A DNA stretch of 64,000 bases from Chloroflexota bacterium. GTDB taxonomy: Bacteria; Chloroflexota; Chloroflexia; Chloroheliales; Chloroheliaceae. The stretch is from assembly GCA_028287745.1 (NCBI GenBank), contig JAQBPB010000041.1:42854-106853 (forward strand). The letters run 5' to 3'. Made by a program: the position numbers and the translations under genes. Shown here piece by piece: positions 33,668 through 44,795 of this stretch (its first letter is position 1; each line of letters opens with the position of its first letter). Under the pieces are notes generated by a model. That model did not search any database, was not told the DNA's origin, and saw nothing but the letters and a program-made list of their open reading frames with translations.

Positions 33668-34816
33668 ATGGCGGCAGTCAAGAAACTAACGGGTATAACC
33701 TGGAACCATACCCGGGGTCTGCTGCCGCTGATTGCTACGGCCCAGCGCTTTGGTGAAATGTACCCTGACATTGAAATAACCTGGGAAAAACGCTCTTTGC
33801 AGGCTTTTGCAGATTTCCCGATTGAACGCCTGGCCGAAAAATTCGACCTGATAATCATTGACCATCCCTTTGCGGGTCATGCCGCAACCCACCCTACTTT
33901 ACTTCCCCTGGATGAATATTTACCGGCCAATTACCTGGCGGACCAGGCTGCTAACAGCGTGGGCGTTTCCCATCCCAGCTATAACTTCGGTGGCCACCAA
34001 TGGGCGCTGGCGGTAGACGCGGCTACCCCGGTCAGCGCTTACCGGCCTGACCTGCTGGCCCGTTACGAGGCGGCGGTACCTGAAACCTGGGAAGATTTGC
34101 TTGGCCTGGCCCGGCGCGGTCTGGTGGCGGTCCCGGCCATCCCGATAGACAGCCTGATGAACTTTTACATGCTTTGCCTGGCCCTGGGTGAAGAACCTTT
34201 CCTGGATTCTGAGCAGGTAGTTAGCCATGCGGTCGGAGCCGCCGCCCTGGAAGCCCTGCGCGAACTGGTCAGCCTGTGCGACCCGGCCTGCCTTCGCCGC
34301 AACCCGATTGCCACCTACGAGGCCCTGGTGGACGGTGACAGCCTTGTTTACTCCACCTTTGCTTACGGTTATTCGAACTATGCCCGCCCTGACTATACCG
34401 CCAATACTTTGCGCTTCGCCGGGTTGGTTAAATTTAACGGCCAACCGCTCCGCTCCACCCTGGGCGGCACCGGCCTGGCTATTTCCAACCGCTGTGAGAA
34501 TGTTGAAGAGGCGGTGGCCTATACCCGCTTTGTCGGCTCAAGTGAGTGCCAGCGCGGCATGTACTTTACCAGCGGCGGCCAGCCCGGCCACCGGGGCGCC
34601 TGGCTTGACCAGACAGTTAACCGGGCCAGCAATAACTTCTTCCTTGACACCCTGCCGACCCTGGACCAGGCCTACCTGCGGCCCCGCTATCCCGGTTATA
34701 TAAAGTTCCAGGACCATGCCGGGCCGGTAGTCCATCGCTATTTAATTGAAGGCGGTAACCCGGAAATTACCCTGGCCGGAATAAATGCCCTGTATCGCGA
34801 AAGTGTAGAAAAATGA
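33668..34816 (+). CDS. Solute-binding-protein-like protein without signal peptide, first
   Basis: A 382-residue protein with the fold of family 1 extracellular solute-binding proteins: [71 protein letters not shown] and [16 protein letters not shown] match the binder pattern. It has no signal peptide or lipobox: ATG 33668 follows AGAAAGGA closely, and the frame upstream has no hydrophobic stretch. It should therefore stay in the cytoplasm. It overlaps the CoA-transferase gene by four bases (ATGA). Possible roles are an intracellular ligand carrier, a sensor or an enzyme built on this fold. The family assignment is good; the function is unknown. Confidence 0.85.
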   Translation: MAAVKKLTGITWNHTRGLLPLIATAQRFGEMYPDIEITWEKRSLQAFADFPIERLAEKFDLIIIDHPFAGHAATHPTLLPLDEYLPANYLADQAANSVGVSHPSYNFGGHQWALAVDAATPVSAYRPDLLARYEAAVPETWEDLLGLARRGLVAVPAIPIDSLMNFYMLCLALGEEPFLDSEQVVSHAVGAAALEALRELVSLCDPACLRRNPIATYEALVDGDSLVYSTFAYGYSNYARPDYTANTLRFAGLVKFNGQPLRSTLGGTGLAISNRCENVEEAVAYTRFVGSSECQRGMYFTSGGQPGHRGAWLDQTVNRASNNFFLDTLPTLDQAYLRPRYPGYIKFQDHAGPVVHRYLIEGGNPEITLAGINALYRESVEK

Positions 34817-35994
34817 TAAGTGATGAAATCCTTCCAATTTCTTCAAACACCGGTCGACCGCTGGATGGGCTGCTGGTAGTTGACTTCAGCCAGTTTCTGG
34901 CCGGGCCTTATTGCGCCTTGCGCCTGGCCGACCTGGGCGCCCGGGTTATAAAAATCGAAAGGCCCAACGGCGGCGACCTCTGCCGCCAGCTCTATATCTC
35001 AAACCTGGAACTGGACGGCGACAGTACCCTTTTTCACTCGATAAACCGCAACAAGCAAAGCTTCTCGGCCGACCTGAAAGAGCCGGCCGAACTGGAACGG
35101 GTCAAGAAGCTTATCGCCAAAGCGGACGTATTCATCCAGAATTTCCGGCCCGGCATCATCGAGCGTATCGGTTTGGGCTATGAGGCGGTAAAAGGCCTTA
35201 ACCCTCGCATTGTTTATGCGACTGTTTCGGGCTACGGCAATGAAGGGCCATGGCGGGACAAGCCGGGTCAGGATTTGCTGGTGCAATCCCTGTCCGGGGT
35301 GGCCTGGTTAAGCGGCAATGGGGATCAGGGGCCGGTGCCGATGGGCCTTTCGGTGGCCGATATGTTTACCGGGATGCACCTGGCTCAGGGTATCCTGGCC
35401 TGCCTGGTGCGGCGCGGGATTACCGGCCAGGGTGGGCTGGTAGAGGCCAGCCTGCTTGAGTCAATGCTGGACCTCCAATTTGAGGTTCTGACTACCCATC
35501 TCAATGACGGGCGTCAATTGCCCCGGCGCAGCCAGGTTAATAACGCCAACGCTTACCTGGGAGCGCCCTACGGCATCTACCAGACCCTTGATGGTTATAT
35601 GGCCCTGGCGATGGGATCGGTACCGCGTCTGGGTGAATTGCTGGGCTGCGCGGAACTGCTTGAATTCACCGATTCTAAACGCTGGTTCAGCGAACGGGAT
35701 GCGATAAAGGCTATCCTGGCCGACCACATGGCGACCCGGCCTACCGACCACTGGTTAAGCATCCTGGAACCGGCCGATGTCTGGTGCGCCGATGTGCTGA
35801 CATGGCCCAGGCTGCTTGAACACGAGGGGTTCAAGGTGCTGAATATGACTCAGACGGTCCGGCGGGCCAATGGCGCGGAACTGGTTACCACGCGCTGCCC
35901 CATCCGGATTGACGGCACTATTTTAACCTCACCTACTGCCGCCCCGAAAATCGGGGAGCATAACCGGTCCATTAGCCAGGAATTCGGGCTGTAA
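34813..35994 (+). CDS. CaiB/BaiF family III CoA-transferase
   Basis: A 393-residue family III CoA-transferase. It starts with [18 protein letters not shown] (about residues 16-33), has the CoA-binding [12 protein letters not shown] block, [30 protein letters not shown], and the catalytic Asp183 in [11 protein letters not shown], which forms the acyl-anhydride intermediate in formyl-CoA transferase and relatives. These enzymes move CoA from an acyl-CoA to an acid. It sits between two solute-binding-like genes and is start-stop overlapped with the first, so it is the enzymatic centre of the operon. The acid substrate is unknown. Confidence 0.93.
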   Translation: MISDEILPISSNTGRPLDGLLVVDFSQFLAGPYCALRLADLGARVIKIERPNGGDLCRQLYISNLELDGDSTLFHSINRNKQSFSADLKEPAELERVKKLIAKADVFIQNFRPGIIERIGLGYEAVKGLNPRIVYATVSGYGNEGPWRDKPGQDLLVQSLSGVAWLSGNGDQGPVPMGLSVADMFTGMHLAQGILACLVRRGITGQGGLVEASLLESMLDLQFEVLTTHLNDGRQLPRRSQVNNANAYLGAPYGIYQTLDGYMALAMGSVPRLGELLGCAELLEFTDSKRWFSERDAIKAILADHMATRPTDHWLSILEPADVWCADVLTWPRLLEHEGFKVLNMTQTVRRANGAELVTTRCPIRIDGTILTSPTAAPKIGEHNRSISQEFGL

Positions 35995-36045
35995 TTTATT
36001 TAGCCGTCTTATAAAGACATTTGAACTATGGGAGTTCACCCGCTA

Positions 36046-37278
36046 ATGAGTAACGAAGCTGTTTTACGCATTGCCATCCGCAAGTTCGGCCCCTTTGAGA
36101 GCGCCATTCAGAAACAGTACGCCGCCTTTCAGGCCGCTACCGGCTGTCCTATGCAACTGGAATTCGAGTCGCTGGACTTGAACCCGCTTTATGAAACGTT
36201 ATTTACCAGCCAGGGACTGAAAAATGGCAGCTGGGATGTCGCATTCATCAATACGGATTGGCTGCCGGAAGGGGTTGCCAGCGGCGCCCTGGTCGACCTG
36301 ACCCCGCAGATGCAAGCCGACCCGGTGCAGGATTATCCCCAGGGTTGGGCCCCGGCCCTGACCCGGTTGCAACAATTCGATGCCTCGGTCTATGGTATTC
36401 CCTATCATGACGGCCCTGAATGTTTTATCTACCGGCGGGATTTGTTCGAGGACCCCACCGAAAAGGCCAACTTTGCGGCCCAATACGGTTACGAACTGGC
36501 TGTGCCCAAAACCTGGGACCAGTTCAAAGATATGGCGCACTTCTTTACTCGCCCCGGACAGGATCTTTTCGGTACCGTCTTTGCCGCTTATCCCGATGGT
36601 CACAATACCGTTTATGATTTTTGTATCCAACTCTGGAGTCGCGGCGGTGACTTAACCGGGCCGGACGGCCACATAAACCTCAATACGCCCCAGGCCTCCG
36701 CCGCTCTTGATTTCTACCGGCAAATGCTAGGTGACCGGGGAGCAACCCCGCCCGGACTGCAAGAAATCGATTCAGTTAAAAGCGGCGAGCTTTTCGCGGC
36801 CGGTAAAGTCGCCATGATGATTAATTGGTTCGGGTTTGCGGCGGTCTGCGAGCTGCCCGGTAGTCCCACCAAAGGGAAAGTAGATGTCGCGCCTCTGCCG
36901 GTGGGCGGCGAGGACAACCGGGCGGCGCTGAATGTTTACTGGGTGCTGGCAGTCGGCTCAGGCAGCCGCTATAAAAAAGAAGCTTATGCATTCCTGTGCT
37001 ATCTTGCCATGCCTGAAATGGACCGGATTACTACCCTGGAAGGCGGTATCGGCTGCCGGTTTTCCACCTGGAACGACCCCGAGGTTAACCGGGCTATCCC
37101 GTTCTATTACCGGCTGGCGGAACTGCACCAGTCCATGCGCGAACTGCCACGTTCGCCCCAGTTTCCACGGCTGGCCCACGTTATTGATCAGGCGGTCCAG
37201 CGCGCTATCACTACCGGCGATTCAACTGAACTTATTCTGAATGAAGCCCAGGCCGAAGCGGCGTCCATCCGGCTTTAG
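36046..37278 (+). CDS. Solute-binding-protein-like protein without signal peptide, second
   Basis: About 410 residues, start ATG 36046 behind TGGGAG (an ATG at 36028 overlaps that ribosome site). It is a family 1 solute-binding fold: FGPFESAIQKQYAAFQAATG, WDVAFINTDWLPEGVASGALVDL, YGIPYHDGPECFIYRRDLF, AVPKTWDQFKDMAHFF and KKEAYAFLCYLAMPEMDR. As in the first binder, there is no signal peptide or lipobox. The two share fold but little close sequence, so they are not a recent duplication. It lies 51 bases after the CoA-transferase and 14 bases before a Gfo/Idh/MocA gene, in one clear operon. Role unknown. Confidence 0.85.
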   Translation: MSNEAVLRIAIRKFGPFESAIQKQYAAFQAATGCPMQLEFESLDLNPLYETLFTSQGLKNGSWDVAFINTDWLPEGVASGALVDLTPQMQADPVQDYPQGWAPALTRLQQFDASVYGIPYHDGPECFIYRRDLFEDPTEKANFAAQYGYELAVPKTWDQFKDMAHFFTRPGQDLFGTVFAAYPDGHNTVYDFCIQLWSRGGDLTGPDGHINLNTPQASAALDFYRQMLGDRGATPPGLQEIDSVKSGELFAAGKVAMMINWFGFAAVCELPGSPTKGKVDVAPLPVGGEDNRAALNVYWVLAVGSGSRYKKEAYAFLCYLAMPEMDRITTLEGGIGCRFSTWNDPEVNRAIPFYYRLAELHQSMRELPRSPQFPRLAHVIDQAVQRAITTGDSTELILNEAQAEAASIRL

Positions 37279-37292
37279 AAAAGGATATTTAT

Positions 37293-38378
37293 ATGTTAGT
37301 TGGTGGATTTGAAGTTTACGAACAAATACCCCTGCCGCCAAAAACCGATTACGGCATTGGTATCGTGGGCTGTGGTGGAATTGTCAATTACGCGCATCTA
37401 CCGGCCTACCGGGCGAACGGCCTCAACATTGTATCCTGCTATGACCTTGATCCTGAAACCGCCGCCAGGACCGCCGCCGAACACAATATTCCAGGGGTGG
37501 CCGGGTCGCTGGTCGAGCTCCTGGCCGATGAACGAGTGCAGATAGTAGATATTGCCGTTCCGGCCCAGCACCAGTTAGCGGTAGTCGAACAGGTAGCGGC
37601 GGCCGGGAAGCACATGCTCTGCCAGAAACCGCTATCAACCAATTATCCTGACGCGGTGCGGATTGTTGAACTGGCCCGTTCGGCCGGGGTAAAGCTGGCG
37701 GTTAACCAGCAAATGCGCTGGGATGCGGGTATAAGAGTGGCCCGCCAGTTACTGGACGCCGGGGCCCTGGGCGAGCCGACCGATGCCCGGATTCAGGTCA
37801 GCGTAAAAACACCCTGGGACATGTGGCCCTGGTTAGCGGCCAGCCCCCAATTAGAGGTGATGTACCATAGTATTCACTACATTGACTGCTTGCGTTACCT
37901 GTTTGGCGACCCGGCCCGTGTTTCCTCGTTTCATACTAAGTATCCCGGCCAGAAAGCCCTTGGAGAAACCAAGACCATTACTGTGCTGGAATATTCTTCC
38001 GGCCTGCAAATCCTGGTTGATGTAAATCATTCGAACTGGAGCGACGATATTTCGGCGGTATTCCGTTTTATGGGAACGGCCGGCAACATAAAAGGCACCA
38101 TTGGTCTGCTTTATGACTATCCAAAAGGCCGCCCCGATACCCTGGAATTTCAGACCCGCCAGGACCTGCCCGACCGCTGGCATAAAGTCCCACTAAGTAA
38201 AATGTGGATACCGGACGCTTTTATCGGGCCGATGTCGTCCCTGATGGAGGCCATTCAGACCGGGGGAGAGCCTCTAACCAGCGGTGCGGATAACCTGAAG
38301 ACTTTACAGGTCGCCCAGCTTACTTACCGTTCCGCCGCCGAAAAACGGGCTTTTGAGTTTGGGGAACTTGATAAATAA
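37293..38378 (+). CDS. Gfo/Idh/MocA oxidoreductase of the CoA-transferase operon
   Basis: A 361-residue oxidoreductase, ATG 37293 behind AAAAGGA. Rossmann motif IGIVGCGGIVNYAHLPAY (about residues 22-39) and a QKP variant of EKP (HMLCQKPLST, about 112), with Lys retained. Later blocks (VMYHSIHYIDCLRYLFGDP) include the His-x-x-His-like region that forms the active site in this family. The Glu-to-Gln change at the motif is uncommon. It presumably oxidises or reduces a polyol or sugar acid that is linked to the CoA route encoded around it. Confidence 0.87.
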   Translation: MLVGGFEVYEQIPLPPKTDYGIGIVGCGGIVNYAHLPAYRANGLNIVSCYDLDPETAARTAAEHNIPGVAGSLVELLADERVQIVDIAVPAQHQLAVVEQVAAAGKHMLCQKPLSTNYPDAVRIVELARSAGVKLAVNQQMRWDAGIRVARQLLDAGALGEPTDARIQVSVKTPWDMWPWLAASPQLEVMYHSIHYIDCLRYLFGDPARVSSFHTKYPGQKALGETKTITVLEYSSGLQILVDVNHSNWSDDISAVFRFMGTAGNIKGTIGLLYDYPKGRPDTLEFQTRQDLPDRWHKVPLSKMWIPDAFIGPMSSLMEAIQTGGEPLTSGADNLKTLQVAQLTYRSAAEKRAFEFGELDK

Positions 38379-38424
38379 GCAGTTTTGACCCCGGTTAACC
38401 TGTCCCTGGTACCATTTGCATAGG

Positions 38425-38475
38425 AATTGTCATTCCGAGCGTATTTGAGGAATCAGGGTACCCCTGGGTGCCGTT
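38425..38475. repeat. Possible REP-like element before the MaoC gene
   Basis: Contains TGTCATTCCGAG (38429-38440), resembling the TGTCATTCTGAG ends of the element at 39099-39280, and an imperfect GGTACCC/GGGTGCC inverted repeat. It is probably a fragment of the same kind of small dispersed repeat; only two related copies are visible in the window. Confidence 0.4.
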
Positions 38476-38598
38476 GGCGAATACCACCCAATAAAGGGAA
38501 AGCTGCAAGGCCCGTTCTTTCCTGCCAGGGACTCGGTAGGCCATAACGGGCATATGTCAATATATTCTAGATTAACCGAAGATTGGTAGGAAACAGGT

Positions 38599-39057
38599 AT
38601 GATTCAAGAACAGTTCTTTGAGGACTATACTATAGGCTTTAGCCGCCACACCTTTGGGCGCACTATAACCGAAGCCGACATTATAATTCACGCCGGGCAG
38701 ACCGGCGACTTCTTTCCGCACCATATGGATGCCGAGTGGTGCAAGACCCAGGATTTCGGGCAGCGCATGGCTCATGGCACCCTGATTTTCAGTGTGGCGG
38801 TCGGCATGACGGCCGGTGCGATCAATCCGCACGCGATGTCATACGGTTACGACCGGCTTCGTTTTATCCGGCCGGTTTTCATCGGGGATACCATTATTGT
38901 TTCAGCCACCATCAAAGAAAAGCGCGACCACCCAAAACGGGCGGATCACGGCTTTGTGGTGGAACTGGTAGAAGTGGTCAACCAGCATAAAGAAACGGTC
39001 CTGGTCTGCGAACATATTTATTTAGTTAAACGACATATCCCCTTAAAAAGTGAGTAA
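38599..39057 (+). CDS. MaoC-like hydratase/dehydratase
   Basis: A 152-residue hot-dog-fold protein of the MaoC dehydratase group: [39 protein letters not shown] (residues 5-45, in parts) carries the hydratase signature with Asp in TGDFFPHH and His behind it, and [15 protein letters not shown] is the next conserved block. These enzymes hydrate enoyl-CoA or dehydrate 3-hydroxyacyl-CoA. It is 220 bases after the Gfo/Idh/MocA gene, separated by a repeat-like segment, and so may be in the same transcript or have its own promoter. It fits well with the CoA-transferase. Confidence 0.9.
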   Translation: MIQEQFFEDYTIGFSRHTFGRTITEADIIIHAGQTGDFFPHHMDAEWCKTQDFGQRMAHGTLIFSVAVGMTAGAINPHAMSYGYDRLRFIRPVFIGDTIIVSATIKEKRDHPKRADHGFVVELVEVVNQHKETVLVCEHIYLVKRHIPLKSE

Positions 39058-39414
39058 TCTAGACAAAATAGTTATAACCAAACTAAAATCGTCATTTTTG
39101 TCATTCTGAGTACTCTGTAAAGTAAATTTTGTCGTTAAACCTGTTTTCCAGGAAAGGCATCAATCTGGCATTGTCAACCTGAGCCACAGCGAAGGCTCAG
39201 GTTGAAATGCTCTGGTGATTAGCCATTTTAGTTACCGGAAAATTGTCAAAATTATAGTTTACAGAGTACTCAGAATGACAGACTTGCAAGTTGCTTTTCC
39301 TGTCATTTGGGTAAACTATAAAGTATTGCTTAACCGGGTACGGAGTGGGACGTGTCCTGTATTCACTTTCACGCATTCTGTCCAAATATAAATAAAGAAA
39401 GAGTTAAATTTCCC
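39058..39414. other. Intergenic region holding a small palindromic element
   Basis: A 357-base gap between the MaoC gene and the DUF5703-like gene. Most of it is the inverted-repeat element 39099-39280. The remaining part must contain the promoter of the downstream gene; TATAAAGTATTG near 39319 is AT-rich, but no clear -35 was found. Confidence 0.5.
39099..39280. mobile_element. MITE-like palindromic element, no transposase
   Basis: Perfect 23-bp terminal inverted repeats at 39099-39121 (starting TGTCATTCTGAGTACT) and 39258-39280, with a partly matching AAATTTTG/CAAAATT inner stretch. In the middle is a second hairpin with 11-bp arms CAACCTGAGCC (39175-39185) and its complement at 39194-39204. 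The 182-base size, the ends and the lack of any ORF fit a MITE- or REP-type non-autonomous element. It may also act as a terminator. Confidence 0.6.
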
Positions 39415-41730
39415 ATGCACAATATTGATGAATACAACATAAAGTGGGACTCACAAAGCCGCCATTCCGGTGAAAGCATGCCGGTTGGGGGCCATGATAT
39501 TGGCCTGAATGTGTGGGTAGAGAAGGGCGATTTGCTCTTCCTGGTGGACCGCAGCGGCAGCTTTGACGAAAATAACCAGATGCTTAAGTTAGGCCGGGTC
39601 CGGGTCCGGCTTGAGCCAAATCCCTTTGTGGATGGAGCCGCATTCAGCCAGGAATTAAAGCTTAAAGAAGGCTACCAGGAAATTACCGGGATAACTGCCG
39701 GTGGCCTTGAAGTACGGATTCTCTTGTGGGTTGAAGTGTTCAGTCCGGTGGTGCATATTGAAATTAACAGTAACCGGCCAATCAAAACCGAACTGCACTA
39801 TGAGAACTGGCGGCAAGTGGAGCGGGAAGTGCCGGACGGCCGGGACTCGCGCATGCCTATGATGAGCATGGTGACTTATCCCGGTAAGGTTATTACCCGG
39901 ACCGATGAGGTTAACTTTTCCGGTGACGATGTAGTTTTTTACCACCGCAACCGCAGTGACGACCTGGCTTTTGACAAGGTGGTGGAGCTGGAAAACCTGA
40001 AACCATATCAGGACCAGATGTGGAACCCACAGCTTAATACAACCTTTGGCGGTCTATTACGCGGCGAAGGCATGACCACCGCCGGGACAGGTGAGGGTAT
40101 TTATATCCAGACTGGGCATAAATCCTGGAAACTGGTCAGTACTCAGCCCAGAGAGTTCCAGCACGCCGCGCTTTACCTGCACACCGGCCAGACCGAAACG
40201 GTTGAGAATTGGTTGGAACAGTTAAACGGGCTGGTAAGCCAGGCTTCCCTGGACATTGAAAGCTCAAAAGACCGCACCAGGCAGTGGTGGCGGCAATTCT
40301 GGGAGCGCAGCCATATTATAGTAGACGGAAATAAGCGCCTTGAAGACGCCAGACCCTGGCAGGTCGGGCGAAACTACAATTTGTTCCGCTACATGCTTGG
40401 CTGCAACGCTTTTGGTGAATATCCCACCAAATTTAACGGTGGCTTATTCACCAGCGACCCCAGTTTTGTGATACCCGGCCCGGCCTGGGAAGCGCGCACG
40501 CCTGACTTCCGGCGCTGGGGCGGCGGCAGTTTTACAGCCCAGAACCAGCGCCTGGTCTACTGGCCTATGTTGAAAAGCGGCGATTTCGAGATGATGAAAC
40601 CGCAATTCGAGTTTTACCGCCGGGCCCTGGGAAATGCCGAATTGCGGACAAAGGTCTACTGGGGCCATGAAGGAGCTTCTTTCACCGAACAAATTGAAAA
40701 CTTCGGCCTGCCGTTGGGCTGGGCCTGGGGCTGGTACGATAGCGACAGCAAGCATTCGCGCACCCGGTTCGATGACCCGACCGAGCAGACCGAACCCTAT
40801 GTGAAATATTTGTACCTGAACCAGCTGGATTTCTCCTTTATGATTATGAAGTACCACCTTTACAGCGGAGCGGATATTTCAGCGTACCTGCCCTTTATAG
40901 AGAGTTCCATCAGGTTCTTTGATGAGCATTACCAGTACATTCACTTCAACGAGACCGACCGGCGGCTGGATGTAAATGGGAAACTGGTGCTTTTCCCTTC
41001 TACCGCCTGCGAAACCTACAAAATGGCCCTGAATCCGACCGACCTGGTGGCTGCCCTTGATGCCACGGTCCGCGCTATTCTTGAACTGCCGGAAAATTAC
41101 CTCAACGAGGACCGGAAAGCCTATTACCGGGAGTTATTAAACCGACTGCCCGCTTTTACGTTCCGGGAAAAGGCCGGTAAAACAACTATTGCCCCGGCCG
41201 AAAGTTGGAAAGAGATTATAAACGTAGAAATTCCCCAGCTTTACCCCGTATTCCCCTATGAGCAGTACGGCCTGGGCCGGCCCGGTTTACAGGTGGCGAT
41301 TGATACATGGCACTATGGCACCGATATTCCGGAACAGAAGAGCCATGCGAGCTGGCACCAGGATAATATTTTCTGCGCCCGGTTGGGTCTGGCCGACGAG
41401 GCGGCTGCATTAACTATCCAAAAGCTGGCCGACGGTAATTTTCGCTTTCCCGCCTTCTGGGGGCCGGGTCACGACTGGCTGCCGGACCATAACTGGGGCG
41501 GTACGGGTATGATTGGGCTACAGGAAATGCTGCTGCAAACGAACGGCGAGCAAATTTATTTACTCCCGGCCTGGCCTCGCGATTGGGAGGTGGATTTCAA
41601 GTTGCAGGCACCCCATCAAACGGTAGTTGAAGGTTCTGTCCGTAACGGTAAGCTAGTGGAACTGGTGGTAACTCCTGAAAAGCGCCGGGCCGATATCATT
41701 AACCTTTGGGAGTCAAAGCTTGATGACTAG
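39415..41730 (+). CDS. DUF5703-like (alpha/alpha)6-barrel protein, probable glycosidase relative
   Basis: About 771 residues from ATG 39415 (AAAGAAAGAG upstream); the frame extends further upstream without a good ribosome site. The N-terminal domain starts NIKWDSQSRHSGESMPVGGHDIGLNVW and matches the DUF5703 N-terminal pattern as I remember it. The C-terminal half has barrel-type motifs (RYMLGCNAFGEYPTKFNGGLF, GMIGLQEMLLQTNGEQIYLLPAWP) that resemble GH95-like catalytic domains. No signal peptide is visible. The neighbourhood of GH95, GH51 and GH31 genes supports a role in glycan breakdown, but the catalytic residues and substrate are not established. Confidence 0.7.
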   Translation: MHNIDEYNIKWDSQSRHSGESMPVGGHDIGLNVWVEKGDLLFLVDRSGSFDENNQMLKLGRVRVRLEPNPFVDGAAFSQELKLKEGYQEITGITAGGLEVRILLWVEVFSPVVHIEINSNRPIKTELHYENWRQVEREVPDGRDSRMPMMSMVTYPGKVITRTDEVNFSGDDVVFYHRNRSDDLAFDKVVELENLKPYQDQMWNPQLNTTFGGLLRGEGMTTAGTGEGIYIQTGHKSWKLVSTQPREFQHAALYLHTGQTETVENWLEQLNGLVSQASLDIESSKDRTRQWWRQFWERSHIIVDGNKRLEDARPWQVGRNYNLFRYMLGCNAFGEYPTKFNGGLFTSDPSFVIPGPAWEARTPDFRRWGGGSFTAQNQRLVYWPMLKSGDFEMMKPQFEFYRRALGNAELRTKVYWGHEGASFTEQIENFGLPLGWAWGWYDSDSKHSRTRFDDPTEQTEPYVKYLYLNQLDFSFMIMKYHLYSGADISAYLPFIESSIRFFDEHYQYIHFNETDRRLDVNGKLVLFPSTACETYKMALNPTDLVAALDATVRAILELPENYLNEDRKAYYRELLNRLPAFTFREKAGKTTIAPAESWKEIINVEIPQLYPVFPYEQYGLGRPGLQVAIDTWHYGTDIPEQKSHASWHQDNIFCARLGLADEAAALTIQKLADGNFRFPAFWGPGHDWLPDHNWGGTGMIGLQEMLLQTNGEQIYLLPAWPRDWEVDFKLQAPHQTVVEGSVRNGKLVELVVTPEKRRADIINLWESKLDD

Positions 41731-41790
41731 AGGCTGAAACAAGCCTTTAATGCTGGGGCAAAGTAAAAGTATTGGATATGGGGTCATTTC

Positions 41791-41822
41791 TGGAATAAGA
41801 CCGGGTTGGCGGTCTTATTCCA
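41791..41822. terminator. Bidirectional hairpin between convergent genes
   Basis: TGGAATAAGACCG (41791-41803), loop of six, and the perfect complement at 41810-41822. No long T-run on the plus strand; it lies between the DUF5703-like gene and the GH51 gene, which run toward each other. Confidence 0.65.
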
Positions 41823-41872
41823 GGGAGCTTTCAGGGTTCCGGAAGCATTTATACTGCCGGCACCCGGTAGAA

Positions 41873-43755
<1,883 letters not shown>

Positions 43756-44766
43756 ATGTCAATAGTTTTAGAAGAAAAAATATTCGAGATGCGACTCTTA
43801 GTTGACCGCTATGCCGGGAAAAGGCTGCCCAGCGAGAGGGAACTGGCGGGACAACTTGAGATCTCCCGGCCTGCGGTCCGGTCTATCCTGGCGGTCCTGG
43901 AATCGGAAGGCTTAATTCACCGGCGGCATGGCAGCGGTACTTATCCGACCAGGCTAAAGCCGGACCGCTTGCAGACCGTAATATTACTGGTGGACCAGGA
44001 AATCAAGCTGGGAAACGACCCTTTTTTCACCTTGCTGGTAGAACAAATCCAGAACTCTTTGCAGCGCCAGGGTATCCGAAGTGTCCTTCAAAGGATTGGT
44101 AAAAATGCGCCTTTGCCATTTTTGGAGCAGGGTGTGATTACCTTTGGCCTGGCCGGAGAGAATATTTTAAGCAGTTTAGGGGAGGACGCCCCTCCCGTGG
44201 TGGGCCTGTTATTAGAAAAGAACGTCCATCCCAGGGTGCGGGCCAGCATCTTTCAACTGGCTGACGAAAATGCCGGTGAAGAGGCCGTCCAGTTTTTAAG
44301 TGAGGCGGGATACCAGTCTATCAAGTTCATAGGTAATCCAAAATTACCCGGTACATTCAAGCGCCTGACCGGTGTAAAAAAAGGGGCTGCCCGGTTGGGA
44401 CTGAATTTGGAAATTATCGAATGCCCCCAAAATTTCATTGCCGGGATAAAGTTAGGCAAGCAACTCGACCTGGAATCCTGCGCGGTCATGCCTGGCCTTA
44501 TCGTTTCCAACGATTGGCTGGCCCTGGGACTGCGGACCGGTTTAGCCGAAAAGCCGGAGAAGGTTTCAGGCATTCCAATAGTAAGTTTTGACGGGCTATC
44601 TATTACCAACGACCCGTCATTGAATATTCATTCACTGGCCGTGCCATTTGAAACAATCGCGGAAGACGTGGTAATCGAACTTTTACGGTTGGGACAATCC
44701 AGGTCGGCGGTAGGCCGCAGCGTCAGCTATGATTTCTATTGGCCCGATAGGCCCCGAACTCTATAG
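43756..44766 (+). CDS. GntR-type regulator with LacI-like sensor domain (AraR-like)
   Basis: A 336-residue regulator with a GntR winged helix at residues 1-68 (LPSERELAGQLEISRPAVRS, then LESEGLIHRRHGSGTY) fused to a periplasmic-binding/LacI-like sugar domain (about 75-330). This is the architecture of AraR, which senses arabinose, and the divergent arabinofuranosidase gene fits. It is followed after 29 bases by a Gfo/Idh/MocA gene, likely in the same transcript. Autoregulation is indicated by the palindrome at 43714-43734. Confidence 0.9.
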   Translation: MSIVLEEKIFEMRLLVDRYAGKRLPSERELAGQLEISRPAVRSILAVLESEGLIHRRHGSGTYPTRLKPDRLQTVILLVDQEIKLGNDPFFTLLVEQIQNSLQRQGIRSVLQRIGKNAPLPFLEQGVITFGLAGENILSSLGEDAPPVVGLLLEKNVHPRVRASIFQLADENAGEEAVQFLSEAGYQSIKFIGNPKLPGTFKRLTGVKKGAARLGLNLEIIECPQNFIAGIKLGKQLDLESCAVMPGLIVSNDWLALGLRTGLAEKPEKVSGIPIVSFDGLSITNDPSLNIHSLAVPFETIAEDVVIELLRLGQSRSAVGRSVSYDFYWPDRPRTL

Positions 44767-44795
44767 AATCAGCCAGACCAAAAGAAAGTAAAGTT

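Noticed and set aside
33294..33668. 124-residue ORF that might supply a signal peptide for the first solute-binding protein
   Set aside because: It is in another frame, antisense to the IclR start, ends at the ATG of the next gene, and encodes no hydrophobic export signal.
39197..39385. 62-residue minus-strand ORF in the palindromic element
   Set aside because: It lies across inverted-repeat DNA, has no ribosome site and no recognisable product.
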